Shown one piece after another: positions 7,784 to 16,454 of a stretch of DNA of 35,393 nt (within the stretch, counting starts at the first letter, position 1; the number at the start of each line of letters is the position of its first letter). This stretch comes from Streptomyces xanthochromogenes (lineage in GTDB: Bacteria > Actinomycetota > Actinomycetes > Streptomycetales > Streptomycetaceae). The translations under genes and the position numbers were made by a program. The stretch covers positions 1-35,393 of the forward strand of contig NZ_BMUZ01000027.1 in NCBI RefSeq assembly GCF_014650455.1. Reading direction: 5' to 3'. The notes under the pieces were generated by a model. It had not been told where the DNA came from. It saw only the letters and a list, made by a program, of their open reading frames with translations, and made no database searches.

Positions 7784-10700
7784 TTAGTTGAGGACGCTGC
7801 TGGCGGCCTTTTCGCCGAGCTCGCCAGCCGCGTACCCGGTGCCGAAGCAGGTGGCGCCGACCGCCAGTCCGCCTACCCCTGCTGTCGGTGCGCTGACGGC
7901 TGCGGCCACCGCACCGCATCCGGCCTCTGCGGCGGCGCCTGCCGCCATGCCGACTCCTGTGGCGAGAGCGTCTTTGTAGTTGCCCTCGTCGATGTCCTTG
8001 GCCATGCTGCCTATGTCGTAGATGTCGAACCCCTTGCCGACAGCGTCGAAGAAGGACAGGCCGTTCGGGTCGACATTGTTGATGGGGTCGCCTGCGGCGT
8101 AGGCGTAGAGGTTGGATTCCTTGCCGGAGGGGTCGGGCTGGGTGAAGCGGCCGAGCTGGGGGTCGTAGTAGCGGGCGCCCATTTTGTAGAGACCCGTTGG
8201 GTCGAGGTAGGTGCCGGTATAGCCGTAGGGCTGGTTGGTTCCGCTGGTGGTGCGTGCTTCGCCGTAGGGGCCGTAGGTGTAGGTGGCAGTGCGCTTGCCG
8301 GAGGCGTCGACGAGGCCGATGACGCTGCCCTGGACGTCGGTGAGGTAGTACTGGCTGGCCCCGCCGTTGGTCATGGCTGTCAGGGTGCCCGAGGCTTCGC
8401 GGACGAAACCGGTGGTGTTCTCGCGGGTCATGCCGGTGGCGGTGTTGGTGAAGGTCGAACTGCCACGCGTGAGGCGGTCGTTGTTGTCGACGCCTGCGTA
8501 GGTGTAGGTCGACGCGGTGCCCGTGGCGGTCAGTTCGGCGAGCTGGGTGTACGGCGTCCACTGACCGTTCGTACGGACTCCGGCGGGCGAGGCGGCGGAC
8601 GTCTCGTTGCCGTCTCCGTCGTAGGAGAAGCCGGTGTTTCCGCCGAGGGAGGTGAGTTCGTTGGCGTTGTTGTACTGGCGGGCGGACTGCGGGTCGGTGC
8701 AGGCGGGGAGGCTGGTGCCGGTGGATCGGCCGGTCATGTTGCCGGCCTTGTCGTAGCAGTAGGCCCAGCCCGCCGTGGTGGAGCCGTTCTTGGTCTCCTC
8801 GGCCTTGGTGAGGCGGCCTTTGGAGTCGTAGGTGTAGGCCGTGGCGGCGCCGTCGACCGTGCGCTTGTTGATCTTGTCGCTGTCCTTGCCGGACTTGCTG
8901 TAGTCGTACGAGATCGTGGACAGGACGGTCGAGCCGTTCTTGACCTCGATCTTCTGGGCGCGGCTGGATTTGTCGTAGTCGGTCTTCTGCACCGTGGCGC
9001 CGGGGTAGGTGGTGGTGGTGCGGTCGCCGTTGTTGTCGTAGCCGTAGGTGATCTTGGCGCCTCCCGGCTGCGTGAGAGTGGTGAGCTGGTTGGCGTCGTT
9101 GTAGTCGTAGGCGAGGGTGCCGCCGGCGTCGGTGGCGGTTTTGACGTTGCCGGACGCGTCGTAGGTCACCGAGCTCGCGCCGCCCGCGGGCAGGCTGCGC
9201 GTGCGCTCGCGGCTCTGCTCGTCGTAGCTGTACGTGCTCGTGCCGGCGGGCGACGTACGGGTCTTGATGTTGCCGTCGGCGTCGTAGACGAATGTTGCGG
9301 TCTTGCCGTCGCTGGTCTGTGTCGTGAGCCGGTCGCGCTTGTCGTACGTGAAGACCGTCTTGACACCACGCCCGTCGGTGACGGTGTCGGTACGGCCCAG
9401 CGCGTCGTACGTGTAGGTGAGGTCCTCCTGAGCCGAGGGGCGGTCGACCTTCGCCAGGTTGCCCTTGGAGTCGTAGGTGAAGGACGTCTTGTGGCTCTCG
9501 GGGTCGGTGGCCGAGCAGCGCTGGCCGGGCAGGCCGCCGCAGTCCGTCGTTCCGGACTTCGGGTTGTAGTCGTAGGTCCACTTCGCGCCGTCGGAGCCGG
9601 TGGTGGTGTCGGTCTGCGACATCATGTTGCCCGAGGTGTCGTAGCCGTTGGTGACCTTGTCGCCGCTGGCGGAGGTCAGTGTTTCCGGGTAGTGGCCGCC
9701 GGACTTCTGGGTCCAGGCAGCGGTCGACTGGGCGCCGGTGGGCTGGGTGGCGGACTTGGGATTGAAGGAGTCGTCGTAGTCGAACGTGACTGTATTGCCC
9801 GGCGTCGAGCCCACACCCATGCCGTCGACCGCGCTGGTGATGTTGTTGTCGGGGCCCCATGTCTGGGAGCGCTCACGTCCGAGCGGATCGGTCGTCTTCT
9901 TCACGCGCCAGCGGGCGTCAACTGTCTTCTCGGTGTTCTTGCCGAGCGGGTCGGTGATGCGGGCGATGCCTTCGCCTTCGCTGCCGGGCTGCGGCAGGAT
10001 GTAGCGAAAGGCGGTGGTGGCTCCGGTGCCGACGCTCTTGTCGACGACCCGGGTGATCGACGCGAGGAGGTTGGTGTTCCAGGTGAATCGCGCCTCACGG
10101 CCCTCCGGTGTGGTCACCTTCGTCATCCGGTGCGAGGTGTCGTAGTCAAAAGCCGTGGTCTTGCCGTCGGTGTCGGTGAACGTCTTCAGATCGTTCCCGG
10201 ACCACGTGTAGGACACGGAACGTCCGGTATTGTCCGTGACCTTGGTGATCTGCTTGCCGTCGTTGTCGAAGGTCAGGGTGCGGCCTGACGCAGAGGTGAT
10301 CTTCGATGTGAACGCGCCGGAGTACGTGATGGTGGTGGCGTTGCCGTTCTTGTCCTCGACTTTGCTCACCCGGGCGTCGCCGGTGGTGCCGGTGCGGGTG
10401 AAGGTGGTCTTCTGCCCGTTTCCGCGGGAGGTGAGGGTAAAGGTCTTCTTGTCCGACGACTGCGTCAGGTCCTGCTTGTAGCCGGGCGCCGGGGTGAAGT
10501 TCGAGCCGTCCCGTTCGAATACGGCGATCGTGCTGGACGGTCCCTGCACGTAGGCCGATGTTGTGTTCGGCTCGTGGATGAGGTAGTCGCTGCCGGTCGT
10601 CGCCTTCCAACTGGTGTTCAGGCCGTTATAGGCGAGTCCGAAGGACAGACCGGGGCCGGCATCGGCGATGTCGAAGGCGTTGACGGACAGGAGCAGGTTG

Positions 10701-11056
10701 CCGTTGCCGTAGTTCACCTGCGCGCCGACGGAGTCCGACAGCGGTGCCTTGTGGAACTGCGACCAGGGCACCTGGCCGATGCCCAGGCCCTGGAACGTGG
10801 ACTGCAGGATGCCCGCTTGTACCAGCTTGCGGTCCTTGCCCGGGGTACCGATCGGGGTGCTTGTGGGGGCCTGGGTCTGGCCGGTGGGTGACGCGGTGAG
10901 CCGTGGCGAGTCGGGTTTGTCTGCCGACGCGGCGGATGCCTGGGCCGGGATCAGGGCGACGAGTAGCGCTGTTCCTGCGGCGGCGGCGACGGCAGTTGCC
11001 GCGGCAGAGTATTTGCCGCGTCTGGTCCGCCGGTTTTCGGGCATGACAGAGTGCAC
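7784..11056 (-). CDS. Secreted RHS/YD-repeat protein with glycine/alanine-rich C-terminal tail, 1090 aa
   Basis: GTG 11056 is preceded by GGAGAG at a good distance; ATG 11044 is an alternative. The protein has a Sec signal (Ala-rich helix ending near QASAASA), a Thr/Pro linker, a DUF6531-like start (VNYGNGNLLLSVNAFDIAD), and many YD repeats from about residue 200 to 900. The RHS core signature follows (YGYTGTYLDPTGLYKMGARYYDPQLGRF cut here into its parts: LYKMGARYYDP, GRFTQPDP) and ends with DPINNVDPNGLS, the site where such proteins usually separate from a variable toxin domain. The tail is only about 90 residues, with an acidic DIDEGNYKDAL segment and then long Gly/Ala stretches (GMAAGAAAEAG, VGGLAVGATCFGTGYAAG). 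That resembles a glycine-zipper membrane-inserting peptide rather than an enzyme. A small membrane protein follows. Confidence 0.9.
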   Translation of the reverse strand: MHSVMPENRRTRRGKYSAAATAVAAAAGTALLVALIPAQASAASADKPDSPRLTASPTGQTQAPTSTPIGTPGKDRKLVQAGILQSTFQGLGIGQVPWSQFHKAPLSDSVGAQVNYGNGNLLLSVNAFDIADAGPGLSFGLAYNGLNTSWKATTGSDYLIHEPNTTSAYVQGPSSTIAVFERDGSNFTPAPGYKQDLTQSSDKKTFTLTSRGNGQKTTFTRTGTTGDARVSKVEDKNGNATTITYSGAFTSKITSASGRTLTFDNDGKQITKVTDNTGRSVSYTWSGNDLKTFTDTDGKTTAFDYDTSHRMTKVTTPEGREARFTWNTNLLASITRVVDKSVGTGATTAFRYILPQPGSEGEGIARITDPLGKNTEKTVDARWRVKKTTDPLGRERSQTWGPDNNITSAVDGMGVGSTPGNTVTFDYDDSFNPKSATQPTGAQSTAAWTQKSGGHYPETLTSASGDKVTNGYDTSGNMMSQTDTTTGSDGAKWTYDYNPKSGTTDCGGLPGQRCSATDPESHKTSFTYDSKGNLAKVDRPSAQEDLTYTYDALGRTDTVTDGRGVKTVFTYDKRDRLTTQTSDGKTATFVYDADGNIKTRTSPAGTSTYSYDEQSRERTRSLPAGGASSVTYDASGNVKTATDAGGTLAYDYNDANQLTTLTQPGGAKITYGYDNNGDRTTTTYPGATVQKTDYDKSSRAQKIEVKNGSTVLSTISYDYSKSGKDSDKINKRTVDGAATAYTYDSKGRLTKAEETKNGSTTAGWAYCYDKAGNMTGRSTGTSLPACTDPQSARQYNNANELTSLGGNTGFSYDGDGNETSAASPAGVRTNGQWTPYTQLAELTATGTASTYTYAGVDNNDRLTRGSSTFTNTATGMTRENTTGFVREASGTLTAMTNGGASQYYLTDVQGSVIGLVDASGKRTATYTYGPYGEARTTSGTNQPYGYTGTYLDPTGLYKMGARYYDPQLGRFTQPDPSGKESNLYAYAAGDPINNVDPNGLSFFDAVGKGFDIYDIGSMAKDIDEGNYKDALATGVGMAAGAAAEAGCGAVAAAVSAPTAGVGGLAVGATCFGTGYAAGELGEKAASSVLN

Positions 11057-11117
11057 GAGGAACTCTCCTTGAGTCGATCAGGCTTGACAGAGCCGGTTGG
11101 TGGAGAAGCGGGACCCG

Positions 11118-11150
11118 GCGGGTGGCAGCCGGTGGGCGGCTGCCACCCGC
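11118..11150 (-). terminator. 13-bp perfect hairpin after secreted protein gene
   Basis: Arms 11118-11130 and 11138-11150 pair perfectly around a seven-base loop. The hairpin lies between the stop of the minus-strand small secreted protein (11215) and the start of the RHS gene (11056), so the two genes are probably separate transcription units. A weaker GCCGGCGC inverted repeat lies at about 11181-11207. Confidence 0.7.
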
Positions 11151-11214
11151 GTACATGAGGGCAACTCCCGCGGCACGAGCCGGCGCAAGGCCGGCCGATC
11201 GCGCCGGCGATGTG

Positions 11215-11751
11215 TCAGCAGCGTTTGGATGTCCTGGCGGCATACGCGCCCTGCTCGTTGGCGATGGTCAGAGTGCCATCACCCGACGTGCAGTCCTTGA
11301 CCGAGTCGGCTCCGTTACCCCAAAATTCCTGGTCCAGCGAGTCGTACTCGCGTCGCACTCCGGAGAGTGTCGAGCGGTCGTAGTTCCAGACACCGACCTG
11401 CAGGTCGAACCTGATCTTCTTGTCGAGGAACGACTTCCACACCCACACATAGCCGTAGTTCTGATTGCACTTCGGCGAGTAGAACTGCTTGACCGAGGCG
11501 ATCGTCTCCGTGCCACGGTAGGCATACGAAGTGGTGCCGATCTGGTAGGCATCGGAGCACACCCCGGTCGCCACTGCCGCAGCGCTGGCCGGATTGCCGG
11601 CCTCGGTGCCCGCCGCCCCCGCCGCCGTCGAGGCGGCCCGCTCCTGCGCAGAGGGAGCCGGGCCCGTACCTGCCGTCGCGACACCGCTTCCCAGCAGGGA
11701 AAGCGCCGTCCCGGAAACTGCTGCGGCGATCGTCATACGCGCACGCCTCAC
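11215..11751 (-). CDS. Secreted small protein, DUF2690-like
   Basis: The mature part holds four Cys (CSDAY, PKCNQ, KDCTS and the terminal KRC) and many aromatic residues (YVWVWKSFL, LQVGVWNYD). This fits an exported disulfide-bonded domain like DUF2690 (YjfA type), though the match is from layout only. GTG 11751 is favoured because a G6 run lies seven bases upstream; ATG 11736 is also possible. Either start gives a basic N-terminus and an Ala/Leu-rich signal peptide cleaved near VATAG. A hairpin terminator follows. It lies directly upstream of the RHS gene on the same strand; a functional link is unproven. Confidence 0.7.
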   Translation of the reverse strand: MRRARMTIAAAVSGTALSLLGSGVATAGTGPAPSAQERAASTAAGAAGTEAGNPASAAAVATGVCSDAYQIGTTSYAYRGTETIASVKQFYSPKCNQNYGYVWVWKSFLDKKIRFDLQVGVWNYDRSTLSGVRREYDSLDQEFWGNGADSVKDCTSGDGTLTIANEQGAYAARTSKRC

Positions 11752-12304
11752 GTGCACACCCCCCAGAAAATGTGCGCGCATCCCCCAGTCACCCGAAGCG
11801 ATCCCGGGCTGACACGCACAGTGGAAACGCACCAGCAGGTGCGCCTCCACATCCTCACCACACACCTCAACGGAATGGCATATTCCAAAGGCTCCAGTAC
11901 GCAGAGTGAACATATGACTGTCCGTCGAGATAAAGATTCTGCGCGCTTTGTACCTTCGAAACGCAGCTGTAGCCCGAGTCTTGGCTGGCATCTTCAGGCC
12001 CTAGAACCCGCACTTTGCCAAACCATCAGAAAGCCCTTACTGAGTGATGTGTACAACATGAATGACAGTCAGATGTCAGGGCACATACGAAAGTTGCAGC
12101 CTGGCCGCGGCCGCCACGTGCGGGGACAAGTCGGTGAGTTCTTTCGCGCCACCTCGAAGAGCGTGACGCCCGACCTGTCGATCCGGAATGGGAGCTTCCC
12201 GGTGATTGGGCGGTTCGTGGGGGTAGCGGGGCTTCACAGAAGGGTCACAGGCACAACGAGGACGGCGGCATCTGCGGGTGTTGCGATGAAGGGTGAGTGG
12301 ACGA
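11752..12304. other. Divergent promoter region
   Basis: About 550 bases separate the minus-strand secreted protein and the plus-strand lipoprotein. It includes a stretch of lower G+C (about 11880-12080). Promoters for both genes are expected here. I see no supported gene and no clear operator. Confidence 0.4.
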
Positions 12305-13036
12305 ATGCGCGGTCTGAAGATGACGACGGCGGTTGCAGCTGCGGCGGGCGTCACGGCGCTCCTGGCGGGGGCCGTGGGCTGCGGCAGCGATGGCAAGGAG
12401 GCGTTCGACGGACAGAGCGCGGACCAGATAGCCGCGAAGGCGGTGGAGGCCACCCGACAGGCCAAGTCCATGCACATGAAGGGAAATGTGGCGCAGTCCG
12501 GCGGGCAGCGGGTGGCGGTCGATCTCTCCGTGGACGACCAGAAGAACTGTCAAGGCACCGTCACCAACGCGCAGGCCGTCTCCGACATCCGGCACAAGGA
12601 CGCGACCCTGTTCCTCAAGGGAAATGCCGCCTACTGGCAGAACAGCCTCAAGCGGCAGCCCCAGGCCGACGCGATCGTGCCGAAAGTCGCCGACAAATGG
12701 GTCCGTATGCCGGCTTCCGACGACCAGCTGACCGGACTCTGCGACAAACAGGGACTGGTCGCGGCGATGGACGAGGACAAATCAGAACGCCAGGGCCTGA
12801 CCCGCGGCTCCACCACCACCATTGCCGGCACCAAAGCACTTGAGCTGAAGAAGGACAAGAACGGCACCACCCAGTCGATGTTCGTCGCCACCGAAGGCAA
12901 GCCCTACATCCTCAAGGTCACCAGCGGCGGCACCAAATCGGAAACCACGCTCTTCACCGACTACGACAAGCCCGTCAACCCCGCACAGCCCCCGGCCAAC
13001 CAAACCGTCGACATCAAGCAACTCCTCACCCGTTAG
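12305..13036 (+). CDS. Putative lipoprotein (LppX/LprG-like layout)
   Basis: The product begins with a basic, Ala-rich signal and a lipobox LLAGAVGC, so Cys26 should be lipidated and the protein anchored outside the membrane. The rest (about 218 residues) has alternating hydrophobic strands, HMKGNVAQSG and ADKWVRMPASD segments, and a late ATEGKPYILKVTSGG block. This is the pattern of the common actinomycete lipoproteins with an LppX/LprG-type fold that bind hydrophobic ligands. ATG 12305 has GGTGAG eight bases upstream; GTG 12293 is in frame but has its ribosome site too close. The function is not known. No partner gene is adjacent. Confidence 0.75.
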   Translation: MRGLKMTTAVAAAAGVTALLAGAVGCGSDGKEAFDGQSADQIAAKAVEATRQAKSMHMKGNVAQSGGQRVAVDLSVDDQKNCQGTVTNAQAVSDIRHKDATLFLKGNAAYWQNSLKRQPQADAIVPKVADKWVRMPASDDQLTGLCDKQGLVAAMDEDKSERQGLTRGSTTTIAGTKALELKKDKNGTTQSMFVATEGKPYILKVTSGGTKSETTLFTDYDKPVNPAQPPANQTVDIKQLLTR

Positions 13037-13140
13037 CCCGCGCCGGGGCCCTCTCCGCGCAGCCCCTCTTGCTGAGTGTTCGAGAATGAAGACTCCTGTA
13101 GGGCTTGGCAGTTGGGTGATGCAGGAGCAGGGTTGGTGGG

Positions 13141-13364
13141 GTGCCTGCTGACCTTGTGTCTGATGACTTGTGGAAACGCGTGGTCCCGCTGTTGTCGGCT
13201 CGTCCGGCCAGGCGTCGCCGGTATTCCGGGCGTCTGCCCGCAGACGACCGTGCTGCTCTGCGGGGCATCGTTTACGTGTTGTGCAAAGGCGTAGGCTGGC
13301 GGGACGTTCCGTCGGAGCAGACCGGCTGCAGCGGCGTGACGGCCTGGAGGCGTCTGCGGGTCTC
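13141..13364 (+). pseudogene. IS5-family transposase, N-terminal fragment
   Basis: GTG 13141 opens a frame reading MPADLVSDDLWKRVVPLL, then RLPADDRAALRGIVYVLCKG, GWRDVPSEQTGCSGVTAWRRLR. This is the start of an IS5-family transposase (DUF4096 region). It breaks off after about 75 codons where the next IS begins (13365), and the downstream catalytic part is absent from the window. It was therefore cut by the later insertion plus a deletion. Confidence 0.8.
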
Positions 13365-14236
13365 AAGGGTGTTGCAGAAGGAACGGCTTTGGCAGGCTGA
13401 AGTGGCGCCTGGCCTGCTGTTTCACCGCGCCACGGCGAGGTTGTGCAGGGTGGCGACGGCCTGGACCGCGTGGTGAAGGCCGTCTCCTTTCCGGCGGCAG
13501 TCGCGCAGGATCTTCCAGTTCCTCATCCGGGCAAAGGTGTGCTCGACACGGGCTCGCACCCTTCGGCGCTCGGCGTGGTCCTCCTCCTGCCCGCGCAGGA
13601 GGAGGCGGCCGGCTCTCTTGCGGTGCGGGACGATCAGGCCGGTGCCGAGGTAGGCGCCGTCCGCGATGACCGTCGTGGCCGCCGCCAGAGCGGGCCGGTC
13701 AGACGCCCGCCAGACATGCGCGTCGGCCTTGTTGCCTGGCGGCGGCCGGGCCGCCGCGATGACCAGGCGGGTTTCCGCGTCGATGATGACCTGCACGTTC
13801 GCCGAGAACCGGTAGTTGCGGGACGAGGCACCGACCTTGCGGTCACGGACCGGAATGAGGGTGCCGTCTACGATCCACAGCCGTTCGGTGTCCGTCACCG
13901 GGCGCGGAGTCCGCTCGAAGCGCCAGCAGCGGACGGAGCCGCTGGATGACCCGGCACACCGTCGTCGGCGAGATGCCCAACAGCGGCGCGAGCTGCCGCA
14001 TCGTGAGGTTCGTGCGGTAGCACACGGCCACCAGCAGCACCCGGTCCGGCAGCGGCAGACACCACGACCCGGCCGCCGCCGGGCCCGCTCCCGCCCCGTT
14101 CGCGTATCGCCTTCACCAGCTTCGCGAACCGGTCCATCCGCAAGCCGGTGAACGTCTCCACCCACAACGGCTCAGCCCTCAACACCCCACCCATACAGGC
14201 AAAATGCCCAGAACTGAGCCTTCTGCAACACCCTTT
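13365..14236 (-). mobile_element. IS5-type element (DDE_Tnp_4 group), damaged
   Basis: Inverted repeats AAGGGTGTTGCAGAAGG (13365-13381) and its complement (14219-14235) bound an element of about 870 bases with one broken transposase gene on the minus strand. No clear target duplication is seen, consistent with a deletion at the left side, where it truncates another IS5 transposase. At the right it ends inside the stop codon of the DUF3592 gene. Confidence 0.75.
13422..14194 (-). pseudogene. IS5-type transposase with two frameshifts
   Basis: Starting at ATG 14194 (MGGVLRAEPLWVETF) the protein runs in one frame through MDRFAKLVKAIRERG. It continues in a second frame with DRVLLVAVCYRTNLTMRQLA and the helix-turn-helix ISPTTVCRVIQRL, and ends in a third with LWIVDGTLIPVRDRK (Asp), NYRFSANVQVIIDAE, TTVIADGAYLGTG (Asp) and RVRARVEHTFARMRNWK (Glu). 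The catalytic residues survive, but two separate frame breaks, about 14080 and 13920, make an active enzyme unlikely. Confidence 0.8.
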
Positions 14237-15086
14237 AGAACGCCGGGGACACCAGCTTCGTGATCCAGATGATCGCCGGGACACAGAAGGCCACGCCCCA
14301 CATGCCGGCGATGATGAAGGAGATCAAGGCGTACCCCAGCCAGGCCACCCGGGTGGGCCCGTATACGCGGGAGGGGTCTCGGGGGTCGTACGAGACCTCA
14401 TCGCGGTGTCCCCGCACCGTGATGGGCGCCGCTATCTGCTGTCCGTCGAGCGTGCGGAAGTGGACGATGTAGCTGACGCCCGAGTCGCTGGATGTGCTCA
14501 GGTCGAACTCGTACCGGGCGTGGACGGTCACACCCCGCCGCCGCATCACCCACCGCGTGTCCAGGTCGGTCATCTTCACCCAGAACCACAGCAGGCCGAG
14601 CCCGGCGGGCAGCAGCAGCCAGGCGGCGATGCCCAGGACGGAGCTGGGCGGGAGCAGCACGGCCAGGGGAGGCCCCAGGACCGTGTACCAGAGCGCGCGC
14701 CTCCACCATGGGTTGCCGTGCAGCACTCGGTCGCGCAGCCGAGTCAGCACGCACACGGGCCACGCCGGCACGGTGTGCCGTTGCGGCTGCCGCCGCTTTT
14801 CCGAACGGCCCGCGTCACCGATGATGACGTCTATCTCCGCGCCGAGCGCGCTGATCATGTCCTGATTGCGATGACGGACCGTCATCGAGGAGGCGCCTCC
14901 GGCATCCTCGACGAGGAACACGGTCAGCGACTTCCCGCCCGCTTCGACGCGGCGGATGCCCGCCCCCGGCACGACGACGGTTGTGCGCCCCCGGATCCAG
15001 TGCAGCGCGCCGCGCTCCACCCATGCCCGGGTACGGCCGCCGGTCAGGACTATCCCGGTCATCGTCTCATTTTTCGATTCACCCAT
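14235..15086 (-). CDS. DUF3592-like membrane protein
   Basis: The 283-residue product starts at ATG 15086 (MGESKNETMTGIVLTGG). It has a soluble front half, a pair of membrane helices around residues 120-165 (LWYTVLGPPLAVLL, IAAWLLLPAGLGLLWFW), a soluble segment with the DUF3592 look (GVTVHARYEFDLS, SYIVHFRTLDGQ, VSYDPRDPSRVYG), and a final helix pair ending IIWITKLVSPAF. No ribosome site precedes the ATG. A TAAGAT box about 15 bases upstream suggests a leaderless message. The TAA stop (14235-14237) overlaps the end of the adjoining IS, so the natural C-terminus may have been shortened. Function unknown; DUF3592 proteins are membrane proteins of unassigned role. Confidence 0.75.
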   Translation of the reverse strand: MGESKNETMTGIVLTGGRTRAWVERGALHWIRGRTTVVVPGAGIRRVEAGGKSLTVFLVEDAGGASSMTVRHRNQDMISALGAEIDVIIGDAGRSEKRRQPQRHTVPAWPVCVLTRLRDRVLHGNPWWRRALWYTVLGPPLAVLLPPSSVLGIAAWLLLPAGLGLLWFWVKMTDLDTRWVMRRRGVTVHARYEFDLSTSSDSGVSYIVHFRTLDGQQIAAPITVRGHRDEVSYDPRDPSRVYGPTRVAWLGYALISFIIAGMWGVAFCVPAIIWITKLVSPAF

Positions 15087-15551
15087 ATTGGCAGATCTTA
15101 GGCAAGGGGTGGGCGGGGCATCACGGAGTCGGCCGCTCTCACGCGCTCGACGCGCGGACCTTCCTCCGCGCCCTGGCGGGTCCCTTTGCGCACCGGTCCG
15201 ACGCGGGCCTGGCACTCCAGCAGATCAGTTCCCCCGCCAGCTGGTGCGGCTCACCCGGCGGTGGCGTCGGAAGACGTCCCGCCCGCTCTCCTTCTCCCTC
15301 ACCCGGTGCACCCACACCCACCCCTCGCTTCAGCGACCTACGGCCACGCCGTGGCATGGCGGACGACTCACCTGTCTCGATCATCCACCAACAATCAGCC
15401 GTACGGGCCGACTTCGTTCCCGCGATGCGCTTGAGTCGCCCCTCCCCCATCCTGCATTGCGGCCCCCGGGTCCTCATCCGCCTCCGACTACGACCGGCAT
15501 CCACACGGCGAAGGTCTTCGCCTGAACTTGATCGCAGGGCGGCCGTGCCGG
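15087..15551. other. Gap without a supported gene
   Basis: About 465 bases between two minus-strand genes. Only long G+C-driven open frames without a ribosome site are present. It should hold the promoter of the DUF3592 gene. I see nothing else. Confidence 0.4.
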
Positions 15552-16352
15552 TCAGCCGGCGACGTGGGCCGTGTTGTCCAGCCAGTGCTGAGCGACTCCC
15601 GTGTCGCCGTTGACGCTGATGCCGGCGGTGCCGTGGTCGGTGAGAGGAATCCGGCGGGTGAGGATCATCAGGAGGGAGCGTGCCGGGCCGCTCACGGTGA
15701 CTTCGGCCTGCCGGGTTCCGGGCTCCCATGCCGCGCCGTCAGGGCGCCGTTCGATGAACCAGGCGCCGTCGGCCGCGGTGTCGGTGGCCAGCCATTGCAG
15801 GGTCTGCCCGGTGCCACGGATGGCGTGGGCGGAATCGGCGCGCTGCATCGCCCATGTGGGGGAAGTGAGCATCGCGAAGTGGTTGCTGATGAGCGCAACT
15901 GCGACGTCGGCGTCGACATCGGCCGGACGGCCCGACGCAGCGGCGGCGTCGAAGCCGTGGACGACCGCCTCGTTGAGCATGCTGGCCAGCCAGAAGCGCG
16001 TCCCAGGTCGTTCGTCTCCAGCGGGGTTGAACACGGGCGCGTCGAGTGCGTCGTCGGAGCAGGCGCTCGCGACTCGCTGCGAGGACTCCGCGAGCCACGT
16101 GTGCCAGCGACGAGAGTCGGTGGGTGCAACGGCCAACTCCGTTGGCAGTTGCGTGGGATCGGTGATGCGCCGCTCGATGATCTCCGCGACCCAGTTCTGG
16201 GTCTGGCCCACGTGCGCGACCAGGTCGGAGATGGTCCACTTCAGAGCTGTTGGCACAGCGGTGTCGGGTTCGGCCGCGGCCGCTGAATCTGCCAGACGCC
16301 GGGAGTGTTCGACGATCGCCAGACGAGCTTGCTCCGCGTTCAGGGCGGTCAC
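15552..16352 (-). CDS. Maleylpyruvate isomerase family mycothiol-dependent enzyme
   Basis: GTG 16352 follows AGAGAGG at eight bases. The 266-residue product has the MDMPI N-terminal four-helix region with metal ligands of the DinB-like fold: His in DLVAHVGQTQNW, and Glu and His in MLNEAVVHGFD. A C-terminal MDMPI-C type domain (WFIERRPDGAAW, EVTVSGPARSLLMILTRR) follows. The length and order match actinomycete enzymes that use mycothiol, though the substrate of this member is not shown by the sequence. It is the last of three minus-strand genes after the divergent MarR regulator. Gaps of about 100 bases leave open whether they form one operon. Confidence 0.85.
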   Translation of the reverse strand: MTALNAEQARLAIVEHSRRLADSAAAAEPDTAVPTALKWTISDLVAHVGQTQNWVAEIIERRITDPTQLPTELAVAPTDSRRWHTWLAESSQRVASACSDDALDAPVFNPAGDERPGTRFWLASMLNEAVVHGFDAAAASGRPADVDADVAVALISNHFAMLTSPTWAMQRADSAHAIRGTGQTLQWLATDTAADGAWFIERRPDGAAWEPGTRQAEVTVSGPARSLLMILTRRIPLTDHGTAGISVNGDTGVAQHWLDNTAHVAG

Positions 16353-16454
16353 GGTAGGGCCTCTCTTCACAGGTTCGTGTTGCTGGGTATGACACTGCGC
16401 GCCGGTCAAACTCATCGGTGATCTGGCGAGACGCCGCCTAAGGCCGTCACCACT

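Noticed and set aside
9491..10288. Long plus-strand open frame of 265 codons inside the RHS gene
   Set aside because: It is antisense to a convincing RHS coding sequence; the high G+C content makes such frames common.
7800..10600. Periodic repeats that could suggest a CRISPR or tandem repeat array
   Set aside because: They are the degenerate YD repeats of the RHS coding sequence, in frame and without spacers.
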